Part shown: in pieces, positions 1 through 8,335 of the stretch
How the letters are laid out: each line of letters starts with the position of its first letter
Position numbering within the stretch: position 1 is the stretch's first letter
DNA from: Okeanomitos corallinicola TIOX110
GTDB taxonomy: Bacteria > Cyanobacteriota > Cyanobacteriia > Cyanobacteriales > Nostocaceae
DNA: 64,000 bases
Assembly: GCF_038050375.1 (NCBI RefSeq)
Contig: NZ_CP150886.1
Location: 4,753,318-4,817,317 of the forward strand
Reading direction: 5' to 3'
Notes under the pieces: generated by a model
The model's input: the letters and a program-made list of their open reading frames with translations, nothing else
What the model was told of the DNA's origin: nothing
Databases searched by the model: none
Program-made: the position numbers and the translations under genes

Positions 1-1422
1 CCTTGGTTAAACACAGATAAACCTTTATCTCTCAAACAACTCAAAGGTAGAATTATTATTTTAGATTTTTGGACATATTGCTGTATTAATTGTCTGCATA
101 TATTACCAGACCTTAAATATTTAGAAAATAAATATTCAGACAGCTTAACTATTATAGGTATTCATTCTGGAAAATTTGATAATGAAAAAGAAATAGAAAA
201 TATCCGTCAAGCAATATTACGTTATGAAATAGAACATCCAGTTGTAGTAGATAACGATTATAAAATTTGGGAAAATTACACTGTCAAAGCTTGGCCGACC
301 TTAATTATTATTGATCTACAAGGGTACATAATTGGTCAATTTTCAGGAGAAGGACATCTTCAAACTATTGAAAATCTACTCATTCAAACTTTGAATAAAA
401 ATCAACCCAATATTAATTATCAAACACTGAATTTTACTTTGAAAAAACAAAATCAGCCATTAATTACACCTCTAGCATTTCCAAGTAAAGTTTTAGCAAC
501 AGCAGATGGTTTATTTATTGCTGACTCTGGACATCATCGGATAGTTATGAGTACCTTAGACGGAGAAGTTATTGATATTATTGGAATAGGAAATCGTGGT
601 TTAAAAGACGGTGATTTTCAAAGTTGTGAATTTTCAGCACCACAAGGAATGACCTATGATCAAGAAAACAAAATACTTTATATTGCAGATACAGAAAATC
701 ATATTCTCAGAAAAATCGATCTTCAAAATAAAATAGTATCAACAATTGCGGGAACAGGTAAACAAAGTAAAATCATTTATCCCCATGGTGGTAAAGCATT
801 AGCAATAGAATTAAATTCACCGTGGGATTTAGTGAAAATTGATCATAATTTGTTTATAACTATGGCGGGAAGTCATCAAATTTGGCAAATGAATCTATTA
901 ACAAATACTATTTATACCTATGCTGGTAGTGGTGGTGAAGGTTGTGTAGATGGTAATTTTCAAGAATGTGCATTTGCTCAACCTAGTGGGATAACTACAA
1001 ATGGTAAAGAGTTATTTATTGCTGATAGCGAAACCAGTTCAATTCGCAGTGTAGAAATATCAAAAAATAGGAATGTTGAGACTATTTGCGGTAGTGGGTT
1101 TTTATTTTGTTTTGGTGATAAAGATGGTGTAGGTGATCAGGTACGTTTACAACATTGTTTAGGTGTCGAATATTTTAATTATCAGCTTTTTATTGCAGAT
1201 ACATATAATCACAAAATCAAATTAGTTAATCTTAGTAATGGAGAATGTAAAACCTTTTTGTCAGTTGAAGAAGAATGGACTTTTTGCGAACCTTCTGGAG
1301 TGAGTTATTGGGAATCATATCTATATATTAGTGATACAAACAATCATGTAATTGTGAAAGTAGACTTAGATTCCTTGGAGATAATGAAGATAGAATTATC
1401 TGGTTTATGTGTACCTAGTTAG
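1..1422 (+). CDS. Thioredoxin-like / NHL-repeat protein (NHLRC2-like), 5' end outside window
   Basis: The reading frame is open from the first base, so the protein enters from upstream. Only the C-terminal 473 residues are seen; an internal TTG at 391 is not the real start. The first ~120 codons form a TlpA/thioredoxin-like fold with the redox motif WTYCCINC (bases 70-93), the form known from NHLRC2-type proteins. After that come about six NHL beta-propeller blades, each with an ADS/ADT-x-N/H-H-x-I signature (ADSGHHRI, ADTENHILRKI, ADTYNHKIKLV, SDTNNHVIVKV). The family combines a thiol-disulfide oxidoreductase-like domain with a propeller; the substrate is not known. Calling it a redox protein is inference from the CxxC. 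Confidence in the architecture is high. Confidence 0.88.
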   Translation, partial: PWLNTDKPLSLKQLKGRIIILDFWTYCCINCLHILPDLKYLENKYSDSLTIIGIHSGKFDNEKEIENIRQAILRYEIEHPVVVDNDYKIWENYTVKAWPTLIIIDLQGYIIGQFSGEGHLQTIENLLIQTLNKNQPNINYQTLNFTLKKQNQPLITPLAFPSKVLATADGLFIADSGHHRIVMSTLDGEVIDIIGIGNRGLKDGDFQSCEFSAPQGMTYDQENKILYIADTENHILRKIDLQNKIVSTIAGTGKQSKIIYPHGGKALAIELNSPWDLVKIDHNLFITMAGSHQIWQMNLLTNTIYTYAGSGGEGCVDGNFQECAFAQPSGITTNGKELFIADSETSSIRSVEISKNRNVETICGSGFLFCFGDKDGVGDQVRLQHCLGVEYFNYQLFIADTYNHKIKLVNLSNGECKTFLSVEEEWTFCEPSGVSYWESYLYISDTNNHVIVKVDLDSLEIMKIELSGLCVPS

Positions 1423-1528
1423 TATGGGTTTTCTGAAACAGAAAAGTTTAAATATCTTAATTGATTTAGATAATTTTTTATATTGTGTAAAACATATATA
1501 ATATTAATATAGGAATAATGTGTTAATC

Positions 1529-1897
1529 ATGACAACCATGAAAACAATTTTTCATATTACCGAACATCAAAAATGGCACCAAGCACAAATTTTAAATATT
1601 TATCACCATCCCAGTTTGGATACTGAAGGTTTTATTCATGCTTCCCAACCAGAACAAGTTGTAAAAACTGCAAATCGGTTTTTCAAAAATTACCAAAACT
1701 TAGTTATTCTGTTCATAGATACCGCCAAAGTACAGGCAGAAATTCGCTATGAATTTGGAGAAGTAGATGAATTATTTCCTCACATTTATGGTGCTTTAAA
1801 TATTGATGCTGTTTACAAAGTGATAGAATTTCAGATAGGAGAAGATGGTGTTTTTTATTTACCATTAGAAATTTCTCAATTAATTGATCTCAATTAA
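1529..1897 (+). CDS. DUF952 family protein
   Basis: A small soluble protein of about 122 residues. It has the DUF952 pattern: an N-terminal HIT-like strand (TIFHIT), the central GFIHAS motif, and the C-terminal FPHIYGALN segment. The biochemical role of DUF952 is not established. Three in-frame starts are possible: GTG 1520, ATG 1529 and ATG 1538. AGGA at 1511-1514 is the only Shine-Dalgarno-like sequence, and family members usually begin at the residue encoded at 1538 (MKTIFHIT). It lies just upstream of the AtzG/AtzE pair on the same strand with only 8 bases between, so the three are probably co-transcribed. Confidence 0.85.
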   Translation: MTTMKTIFHITEHQKWHQAQILNIYHHPSLDTEGFIHASQPEQVVKTANRFFKNYQNLVILFIDTAKVQAEIRYEFGEVDELFPHIYGALNIDAVYKVIEFQIGEDGVFYLPLEISQLIDLN

Positions 1898-1905
1898 TTT
1901 AAAAG

Positions 1906-2115
1906 ATGATGAAACCAGAAGAAAACATAAGTAACCAAGAATTTAATGCTAGTGAATACATAAAGCAAATGTCATTATTATTAAATTTACCAATCAATGA
2001 TGAATATCAAGAAGGAGTAATAGCTAATTTTGAACGCATCAAGTCAATAGCAGAAATAGTTAATGACTTTCATCTATCAGAAAAAATTGAAATTTCCCCA
2101 GTTTTTGAACCATGA
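1906..2115 (+). CDS. AtzG-like / DUF4089 small subunit
   Basis: A 69-residue acidic, helical protein. Its stop codon overlaps the start of the following amidase (ATGA at 2112-2115), which indicates translational coupling. In cyananuric acid-type degradation and in many cyanobacteria, a DUF4089/AtzG protein of this size precedes AtzE and acts as its obligate subunit. The typical features are present: a short EYI.QMSLLLNLPI helix, then a central ANFERIKSIAE helix, then a conserved Pro-Glu-Pro-like tail (SPVFEP). The assignment rests on this motif pattern plus the gene pair. Confidence 0.75.
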   Translation: MMKPEENISNQEFNASEYIKQMSLLLNLPINDEYQEGVIANFERIKSIAEIVNDFHLSEKIEISPVFEP

Positions 2116-3482
2116 ATGATGCTGTAGATATATCAGAAAATGTTCTATCAGGTAAAGTTAGCGCAGTAGAAATTACTAAAACGACATTAAGTAAAATTAC
2201 CGCTAAGAACAAAGAATTAAATTGTTTTACCGAACTTACCGAAAAGATCGCTTTACAAGATGCTGCAAATATTGATCAAAGAATTGCTAAAGGTGAAAAT
2301 CCTGGTGTATTAGCTGGTGTACCTTTTGCAGTCAAAAATTTATTTGATATTGTAGGGTTAACAACTTTAGCAGGATCAAAAATTAATGCAGAAAATCTAC
2401 CAGCTACCCAAGATGCAACCGCTATTACTAAGTTAAAAAAAGCTGGTGCAGTGTTAGTGGGGACATTAAATATGGATGAATATGCTTATGGTTTTGTCAC
2501 AGAAAATGCCCATTATGGTGCAACTCATAATCCCCATGACTTACAACGAATAGCGGGGGGTTCTTCTGGAGGTTCTGCTACTGCGGTTGCTGGGGGTTTA
2601 GTTCCTTTTAGTTTAGGTTCTGATACTAATGGTTCTATTCGTGTTCCTGCTGCTTTATGTGGTGTTTTTGGGTTTAAACCTACCTATGGCAGATTATCCC
2701 GTGCAGGTGTAAAATTATTTTCTAGCAGCTTAGATCATATCGGTCATTTTGCAAATTCAGTCAGAGATATTGCCACTATATTTGATGTTTTGCAAGGTGA
2801 AGATGAAAAAGATCCAGTATGTACAAAACGTCCTCCAGAATTATGTTTACCACAAATAAATAATGATATTGGTAATCTAAAAATAGCAGTTGCAGATGAT
2901 TATTTTACCCAAAAAGCCGAAACAGCAGCTTTCGAAGTTGTCCAGAAGGTAGCTAAGGCTTTAAATGTGAGGGAATATATAACCATTCCAGAGGCAAAAG
3001 TTGCTCGCGCTGCGGCATTTGTGATTACAGCTTGTGAAGGTGCAAATCTACATTTAGAAAATCTGAAATTACGTCCTGAAGATTTTGATTTTGCAACGCG
3101 AGACAGATTTTTAGCAGGTGCATTAATTCCCAATAGTTGGTACATCCAAGCCCAACGTTTTAGAAGATGGTATCGAGATAAAATTAGACAAATATTTGCA
3201 AATGTAGATATAATTATTGCCCCAACAACGCCAATTACTGCTCCATTAATTGGGCAAGAAAAAATGGTTTTAGATGGTGAAGAAATTCTTATCCGCCCCC
3301 ATTTAGGATTATTTACTCAACCATTATCCTTTATCGGTTTGCCTGTTTTATCAGTACCCATAAATCAAGAAAACTCCCTACCTTTAGGAGTACAACTAAT
3401 AGCTGCACCATATAATGAGGCTTTAATTTTACAAGTTGCAGCAGTATTGGAAGCACAGGGTATAGTTTTTTATGAGAAATGA
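2112..3482 (+). CDS. AtzE-family amidohydrolase (amidase signature)
   Basis: A 456-residue amidase-signature enzyme. The Ser-cisSer-Lys catalytic triad is visible: the lysine in FAVKNLFD (about residue 75) and the Gly/Ser-rich GGSSGGSA motif followed by SLGSDTNGSIRVPAA, which holds the nucleophile. Length and motifs fit AtzE, which hydrolyses 1-carboxybiuret in s-triazine degradation. In cyanobacteria the true substrate is unknown, but a role in urea/biuret-type nitrogen scavenging is a reasonable inference. It overlaps the AtzG-like subunit by four bases, consistent with a heteromeric complex. A related alternative is a GatA-like amidase, but no GatB or GatC is nearby. Confidence 0.88.
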   Translation: MNDAVDISENVLSGKVSAVEITKTTLSKITAKNKELNCFTELTEKIALQDAANIDQRIAKGENPGVLAGVPFAVKNLFDIVGLTTLAGSKINAENLPATQDATAITKLKKAGAVLVGTLNMDEYAYGFVTENAHYGATHNPHDLQRIAGGSSGGSATAVAGGLVPFSLGSDTNGSIRVPAALCGVFGFKPTYGRLSRAGVKLFSSSLDHIGHFANSVRDIATIFDVLQGEDEKDPVCTKRPPELCLPQINNDIGNLKIAVADDYFTQKAETAAFEVVQKVAKALNVREYITIPEAKVARAAAFVITACEGANLHLENLKLRPEDFDFATRDRFLAGALIPNSWYIQAQRFRRWYRDKIRQIFANVDIIIAPTTPITAPLIGQEKMVLDGEEILIRPHLGLFTQPLSFIGLPVLSVPINQENSLPLGVQLIAAPYNEALILQVAAVLEAQGIVFYEK

Positions 3483-3625
3483 TTTAGTAATAAGTACCTC
3501 TTTTCTCTATGTAACTTAGAATAAGATTTTTATATTTAGAAATTACCAAATGGCGTTACAATTATGAAAGTCTAAATTAGCGATTAGCTAAATCCAAACC
3601 TCTATTCCCATACGTGGGAACTTAT

Positions 3626-4687
3626 ATGTTAAACCTGATAATTACTGTTTTTGTACTCATTCTTGGTTCAGCAATGTGTTCTTGTACAGAAACGGCTCTT
3701 TTTTCTGTTTCCACATTGAGAGTTAGACAGTTAGCAGAATTAAAGAAACCCGCCGCAATTGCACTCTTAGCGATTCGGGAAAATATGAATCGGCCGATTG
3801 CAACAATAGTAATTATCAATAATATTTTCAACATTATTGGTAGTATTATTACGGGTGGTATTGCAACTCAGGTGTTAGGAGATAGTTTGTTGGGGGTATT
3901 TTCAGGAATATTAACATTTCTAATTATTGTTTTTGGAGAAATTATTCCTAAGACAATTGGAGAGATATATTCTGAACAAGTTGCTTTATTAACAGCTATA
4001 CCTATCACTGGACTTTCTATTGCTTTTACACCGTTAGTATGGATTATGGAAAATGTCACTGCACCTTTTTCCCAAGGTCAAAAAAGACCTACTACTAACG
4101 AAGCAGAAATTAAACTATTAACAAATATTGGTCAGGAAGAAGGAATTATTCAAAGTGATGAAGCTGAAATGATTCAGAGGGTATTTAGATTAAATGATGT
4201 GACAGCATCAGATTTAATGACACCTCAAATCATGCTGACATATATCCGTGGTAATTTGACTTTGAACGAAGCTAAAGCAGATATTATTGCTTCCCAACAT
4301 ACCCGGATTATTGTCATTGATGAATCTATTGATCAAGTCATGGGATTTGCACTTAAACAAAGATTATTAACAGCGATGGTTGAGGGAAATAGTGACCAAA
4401 AAATTGCAGATTTAACTAGAAAAGTTCGTTTTGTTCCTGAAATAATTAGGGCTGATAAACTACTAAAAAACTTTATTGAATCCCATGAACATCTGGCGGT
4501 AGTAGTAGATGAATATGGATGTGTTGCTGGTGTAATTACCTTAGAAGATGTGTTAGAGGTAATAACTGGGGAAATTGTTGATGAAACTGATAAAACTGTT
4601 GATTTACAGGAAATTGCTCGGAAGAAGCGAGAAAAAATGTTACAGTCCATCAGTACAATTCACCATCAGGTAAAACTTGATGATTGA
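3626..4687 (+). CDS. CNNM/CorC (HlyC) family membrane protein: DUF21 plus CBS pair
   Basis: A 353-residue protein. The N-terminal half is a DUF21 (CNNM) transmembrane domain with about four helices and the family motif CSCTETALFS. The C-terminal half carries two CBS domains (roughly residues 190-315), ending with AGVITLEDVLEVITGEIVDE, a hallmark of CBS modules in this family. Members are called hemolysin-like or CorC; several are Mg2+ (or Na+/Mg2+) transporters. An upstream GTG (3614) is in frame, but the ATG at 3626 starts directly with the hydrophobic helix. The C-terminal CorC_HlyC domain seems to be absent or very short, so this is the compact form of the family. Confidence 0.88.
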   Translation: MLNLIITVFVLILGSAMCSCTETALFSVSTLRVRQLAELKKPAAIALLAIRENMNRPIATIVIINNIFNIIGSIITGGIATQVLGDSLLGVFSGILTFLIIVFGEIIPKTIGEIYSEQVALLTAIPITGLSIAFTPLVWIMENVTAPFSQGQKRPTTNEAEIKLLTNIGQEEGIIQSDEAEMIQRVFRLNDVTASDLMTPQIMLTYIRGNLTLNEAKADIIASQHTRIIVIDESIDQVMGFALKQRLLTAMVEGNSDQKIADLTRKVRFVPEIIRADKLLKNFIESHEHLAVVVDEYGCVAGVITLEDVLEVITGEIVDETDKTVDLQEIARKKREKMLQSISTIHHQVKLDD

Positions 4688-4689
4688 GT

Positions 4690-4805
4690 TAAACTGTTTT
4701 CTGCTTCTGTTTGACTCAAGCCATTTTCAGAGGTTTGTAATTGCCCTAATAATTCTGATACTGTAAAATTAGCATTTGTAGATATTGGTAGTAGCGTAAT
4801 TGTTA
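4690..4805 (-). pseudogene. Scrap of a P-type cation ATPase (N-terminal cytoplasmic domain)
   Basis: On the minus strand, one frame reads FTVSELLGQLQTS followed by ENGLSQTEAENSL. That is the pattern of the N-terminal cation-ATPase domain (a helix, then GLS-x-x-EA-x-x-x-L). There is no start codon, and the frame ends at a stop inside the 3' end of the CNNM gene (4666-4668). Everything downstream of this domain is missing. I read it as a leftover of a deleted P-type ATPase gene; it is too short to be certain. Confidence 0.4.
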
Positions 4806-5036
4806 AATAGACAATAAAAAAACTATTAAAATCATGCTAAAAGTCAAGGCAAAAATTAAAGCATATTCAAATCTACGGCTAAAAAATCCGATAATTAAAA
4901 TTACACCTATTAATAAGATTGTAATGCCAATATATTGTTCTCTTTGCCAACCTTTAGCAATTAATGAATCTTGTCCTGGTTGATCTCTATTATTAATTTC
5001 TTGAATCTTGTTCGCATTTAAGTTAATTATATTCAT
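4803..5036 (-). CDS. Small two-helix membrane protein, unknown
   Basis: A 77-residue protein I do not recognise. The first ~32 residues are polar. Two hydrophobic segments follow, separated by the basic turn SRRFEY, with the second running to the C-terminus. This is the pattern of a small inner-membrane hairpin protein. It starts with ATG at 5036. Its stop abuts the P-type ATPase scrap on the same strand, so it may be what is left of a transporter operon. The reading frame is plausible but not conserved by any visible motif. Confidence 0.5.
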   Translation of the reverse strand: MNIINLNANKIQEINNRDQPGQDSLIAKGWQREQYIGITILLIGVILIIGFFSRRFEYALIFALTFSMILIVFLLSI

Positions 5037-5304
5037 TAAACAATATGATCAACATTAATCAGCATATATAAGCAATATTGTTATTAATTTTTGACCAAAA
5101 ATATTCTATCTGAAGTAGTATTTTGGAATAAATAAATATGTGTGATTAATTTATACACATGAATTAAGATTTTTACTAAAAATAGTAAAAAATAAAATCA
5201 GATATTTATTGCCAGTATTTTATTTAATTTAATCATTGACAAACAAATTTATGACCATTTAAATTAATCACTGATATCTAATATCACCAAATATAGGTGA
5301 TGCA

Positions 5305-5593
5305 ATGGTAAGGGTAAAAAAACAAGGACAAATTTTAGCGATCGCGCTGATATTATCAAATCCTCTGACTGCGATCGCATCTATTCCAAATATCAATAAT
5401 TTACCATCAATACCACAACAGCCTCCCACTTTTAAAACATCCTCTAATGCAGAAATTTGATCAAAAAATCTTAAAAGAAGGTTTAAAACCTGCGGTAGCA
5501 TTGCGACAAGCGCAGATTGAAATGTTTAATAATGAAGAATTTTCTCAAGCAAATTATTGGGCAGGTTTTACATTACAAGGTGAGTGGAAATAG
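5305..5593 (+). pseudogene. Remnant of a CHAT-domain protein (signal peptide plus last 45 residues)
   Basis: Two overlapping frames are needed. Frame one (5305-5460) encodes a 51-residue peptide with a basic start, a hydrophobic core (ILAIALILS) and an A-x-A-like cleavage region, i.e. a secretion signal. Frame two (5447-5593) encodes KPAVALRQAQIEMF, then ANYWAGFTLQGEWK and a stop, which is the standard C-terminal end of a CHAT protease-like domain. The whole middle, including the catalytic His and Cys, is missing, and the two pieces are in different frames. This is an internally deleted, frameshifted gene. A complete CHAT protein is encoded at 16209-17726. Confidence 0.7.
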
Positions 5594-5606
5594 GTGACCA
5601 AAAGAA

Positions 5607-5778
5607 TGGGATACAAGCCCCGTCCTTCTAGGACGGCTTTATGGTAAAATTTAGGTATAGTCGCCATAGGGCATTGGGAGACTCTAAACAGACATGGAGG
5701 GACGGTAAGACCACTTGTGGCGCATCCCAGCGAAGTGTCAAGGAATCTTCGCTCCTTTAGGACGAGGAGGTATGTCAA
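5607..5778 (+). mobile_element. IS200/IS605-derived palindromic miniature element with omega-RNA-like 3' part
   Basis: A 170-bp element with both subterminal hairpins of an IS200/IS605 transposon but no transposase. The left-end hairpin is CGTCCT-tct-AGGACG (5621-5635), in the context GATACAAGCC...GGCTTTATGGTA. The right-end imperfect hairpin (5748-5770) ends in GGTATGTCAAA, the usual right end of these elements in cyanobacteria. The inner segment (5694-5745: GGAGGGACGGTAAGACCACT, then CCCAGCGAAGTGTCAAGGAA) resembles the 3' end of tnpB and its overlapping omega RNA scaffold. It lies between the CHAT remnant and the end of proC. The family call is from remembered end sequences; exact ends are uncertain by a few bases. 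Confidence 0.65.
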
Positions 5779-5816
5779 AGAAGGCAATTTACCCATCACC
5801 CACCACCAATTACCAA

Positions 5817-6632
5817 TCACCCTTTCCCCAACTCCTGGGAACGATGAGCAGCCGCTTTCACAGCTTGAATTAAAGCCGAACGAAAACCAGCCTTTTCTAA
5901 CTCGCTTACCGCTGCAATAGTCGTCCCCCCAGGACTGGTAACTCTATCTTTTAACTCTGCTGGATGGATCTTGGTTTGTGCGATTAATTGCGCTGTTCCT
6001 AAAACAGTTTGTAAAGCTAATTGTTTAGCTACTGGTCTGGGTAAACCCGCAGCAACTCCCCCATCAGACAAAGCTTCTATCATCAAAGCCACATAAGCAG
6101 GACCACTACCAGATACACCAGTCACCGCATCCATGAGGCTTTCGGGAACTTCTGCCACCTCTCCCACCGCAGTAAAAATTTCCTGTGCTTTTTGTTGGTG
6201 ATTCATAGCAGTATAAGCACCTAAACAAATTGCCGTCATTCCTGCCCCTACAGTCGCAGGAGTATTAGGCATAGCCCGAATCACTGGTAATTGGGGAAAA
6301 GCAGCTTCTAGCTGTTTTAAAGGCACACCGGCCAAAATAGAAATAATTAAAGGAGAATGTTGTATAGGAAAAATATCTGCTAGTTCTTGAGCAATTGCAC
6401 TCAATATCTGCGGCTTAACCGCCAACATCATAACTTCTTGAGATTCAGTTAAAACTCGACAATTATCAACAGTGACATTTACCCCATATTGCTGTTGTAA
6501 AAAAGCCCTGCGAGCCTCCTGGGGTTCACTGACAATAACTTCTGAACCTTGATAAATGCCCCTAGTAATCAGGCGGGATAATAGAGCTTCTCCCATTACC
6601 CCACCACCGATCAAACCAAATTTAATAGCCAT
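5817..6632 (-). CDS. proC: Pyrroline-5-carboxylate reductase
   Basis: A 271-residue NAD(P)H-dependent reductase for the last step of proline synthesis (P5C to proline). The N-terminal Rossmann motif GLIGGGVMGEAL is present, as are the AVKPQ motif (residues ~73-77) and the MPNTPA motif. The C-terminal signature is intact: TGVSGSGPAY, then the conserved dimer/substrate segment HPAELKDRVTSPGGTT. Length is normal for the family. It is the last of a minus-strand group with sepF and pipXY, a common cyanobacterial and Gram-positive neighbourhood (yggS-sepF-proC). The IS605-like element sits just beyond its 3' end. Confidence 0.96.
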   Translation of the reverse strand: MAIKFGLIGGGVMGEALLSRLITRGIYQGSEVIVSEPQEARRAFLQQQYGVNVTVDNCRVLTESQEVMMLAVKPQILSAIAQELADIFPIQHSPLIISILAGVPLKQLEAAFPQLPVIRAMPNTPATVGAGMTAICLGAYTAMNHQQKAQEIFTAVGEVAEVPESLMDAVTGVSGSGPAYVALMIEALSDGGVAAGLPRPVAKQLALQTVLGTAQLIAQTKIHPAELKDRVTSPGGTTIAAVSELEKAGFRSALIQAVKAAAHRSQELGKG

Positions 6633-6673
6633 TAGTCATTTGTCATTGCTCATTTGTCATTAGTCATTTGTCA
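6631..6673. repeat. Tandem heptamer-like repeat (GTCATTT/GTCATTA)
   Basis: Six imperfect copies of a 7-bp unit (GTCATTT, GTCATTG, GTCATTA and variants) run from the start codon of proC into the 80-bp sepF-proC spacer. Short tandemly repeated repetitive sequences of this sort are common in filamentous cyanobacterial genomes. They occupy the place where the proC ribosome-binding site should be, so no clear Shine-Dalgarno sequence is seen for proC. Confidence 0.7.
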
Positions 6674-6712
6674 AGTATGAAGACAAGGGACAAACGACTA
6701 ATTGTCATTCCA

Positions 6713-7306
6713 TTATTGCGCCATTCGGTTAACTTCGCTACCCCAAGTTGGAGTAGGAGTAGTGGGACGAACAGGACGTGCAGGAGGTTGAGGTACTTCA
6801 TGTAAAAAACCGCCTTGAGTGCTAACCTGCACACAGCTAGGTGTAAACAAGAAGATACTTTCACCAATGCGCTCTTGATGACCATCTAGAGCATAAGTCC
6901 CACCTGCCACAAAATCTACAGCCCTTTGAGCCTGGTCAGGATCCATAATTGTCAAATTCAATACTACGGACTTACGTTCACGTAATGCTTGAATTGCCTG
7001 GGGCATTTCTTCAAAAGTGCGGGGTTCGATCACTAAAACTTCCGAAATTCCATTAATTGCGCCTGGCATACCAATCACATTACTCATAGGCTTTGATCCT
7101 GCTGCTGCTACTTCGTCTCCCATTGTAGGAGTAGTTTCACGCCAACGTCTATTGGGTGTAGGGACTTCTTGAGGAGCAGGTTGGGAATTTTCTTGCTGAT
7201 ACAAATTTTGATATGTATCAGTGTCTTGTTCCTCTTCGTAATACTCGTACTCTACCTGCTCATTCAAGCCAACAAAATCCCTAAGTTTGGAAAATATATT
7301 GTTCAT
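6713..7306 (-). CDS. sepF: Cell division protein SepF (Cdv2/YlmF)
   Basis: A 197-residue SepF, the FtsZ-binding protein that tethers and bundles FtsZ at the membrane. The N-terminus is an amphipathic membrane-targeting helix ([14 protein letters not shown]). An acidic Glu/Gln-rich linker follows (residues ~15-50). The C-terminal DUF552 domain contains the conserved [19 protein letters not shown] and the [21 protein letters not shown] motif, then G[15 protein letters not shown]. The Pro-rich tail is short. In cyanobacteria SepF interacts with FtsZ and other divisome proteins. It lies between the pipX-pipY pair and proC. Confidence 0.96.
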   Translation of the reverse strand: MNNIFSKLRDFVGLNEQVEYEYYEEEQDTDTYQNLYQQENSQPAPQEVPTPNRRWRETTPTMGDEVAAAGSKPMSNVIGMPGAINGISEVLVIEPRTFEEMPQAIQALRERKSVVLNLTIMDPDQAQRAVDFVAGGTYALDGHQERIGESIFLFTPSCVQVSTQGGFLHEVPQPPARPVRPTTPTPTWGSEVNRMAQ

Positions 7307-7666
7307 TGTCTATGCTCCCAGTGGAAATTACCTTAATTGATCCGGCTATAAATTTGGTAGCCAGTGTAGTAGCTGCTGCCTTGAGCAATTCTATTGCTGA
7401 TTGTATTGTCTAGTACAGTTTATTAAAAAAAAATACTGTGCTAAACAAAAATATACCTTATTTGGACATTTAATGAGTCAAAAGTATATCCTAAAGGTAT
7501 TGACAATAGAAAGTTATTTTTACTTCATTTTGTCTTAGTAATTACATTTGTCAATAGCAAAATTCTTACAGATACACCAAAAACCAGGATACTAAACCTG
7601 TGAATAGGGTACATAGAGAGTTTTTGCCCCAGAGTTAAGTAACAACTGATGACTGATAACAAATCT
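7307..7666. other. Intergenic region, pipY-sepF
   Basis: A 360-base AT-rich spacer between pipY and sepF, which probably holds the sepF promoter. A 33-codon frame on the plus strand (7312-7413) has no ribosome-binding site and I do not call it. No terminator hairpin or repeat is evident. Confidence 0.4.
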
Positions 7667-8335
7667 TTAGACCCTTTGTCCAAACAAGATAGTTCCCAAT
7701 CTTACCATGGTCGCACCGGCTGAAACTGCCAACTGATAATCCCCCGACATACCCATGGACAAATGCTCTATATTAATCAGTGAGCAGTTCTGTGAGTTAA
7801 TTTCCTCAGCTAATTCCTTTGTACGATGAAAAACAGACAAAATTTCTTCATCTTTTAACTCTAAAGGCGGAATCGTCATCAAACCTTGAATTTGCAAATT
7901 TTTACACTGGTTGAGGGTTGGTAAGTCAGCAAGTAATTCTGGTATCGTCCAGCCAGACTTATGAAGATCAGGGAGAATTTTTACTTGTAGACAAACTTTC
8001 GGACTCACCCCCATCTGTTGTGCTAGGGTGTCTAAACGCTGGGCTATTTTTAGATTATCCACGGAGTGAATCCAGTCAAACAATTCCAGGGCTTTTTTAG
8101 CTTTGTTACTTTGTAGATGTCCTATGAAGTGCCAGATAATATCCGGGAGATCCCGTAACTCAGCTTGTTTACTGGTAGCCTCTTGGATGCGACTTTCACC
8201 AAAATCACGAATACCAGCGCTGTATGCTTCCCGCATCAGTTCAGTTGATACTTTTTTACTGACAGCAATCAACCGCACTGAAGGAGGAAGTGAGGCGCGA
8301 ATATTAGCAATACGTTCACTAATCAAACTTGTCAT
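7667..8335 (-). CDS. pipY: PLP homeostasis protein PipY (YggS/PLPBP family)
   Basis: A 222-residue single-domain PLP-binding protein of the YggS/COG0325 family. The PLP lysine lies in the N-terminal LIAVSKKV motif (about residue 27). Typical motifs follow: FGESRIQEA, WHFIGHLQSNKAK, and the C-terminal LSMGMSGDYQLAVSAGATMVRLGTILFG, which binds the phosphate. It is involved in vitamin B6 and amino/keto acid homeostasis, not in a catalysed reaction. The start overlaps the end of pipX by four bases (ATGA), the coupled pipX-pipY arrangement conserved in cyanobacteria. Confidence 0.96.
   Translation of the reverse strand: MTSLISERIANIRASLPPSVRLIAVSKKVSTELMREAYSAGIRDFGESRIQEATSKQAELRDLPDIIWHFIGHLQSNKAKKALELFDWIHSVDNLKIAQRLDTLAQQMGVSPKVCLQVKILPDLHKSGWTIPELLADLPTLNQCKNLQIQGLMTIPPLELKDEEILSVFHRTKELAEEINSQNCSLINIEHLSMGMSGDYQLAVSAGATMVRLGTILFGQRV

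Noticed and set aside
391-391. TTG as start of the NHL protein
   Set aside because: The same frame is open to base 1 and encodes a thioredoxin-like domain before it; the gene simply begins upstream of the window.
2900-3145. Minus-strand frame inside the AtzE-like gene
   Set aside because: Overlaps the conserved amidase on the other strand; no own motif or ribosome-binding site.
5717-5920. Plus-strand frame of 67 codons across the IS605-like element and the end of proC
   Set aside because: It runs over the hairpin of the element and antisense to proC; it has no independent support.
7312-7413. 33-codon frame in the sepF upstream spacer
   Set aside because: No ribosome-binding site; overlaps the sepF promoter region.
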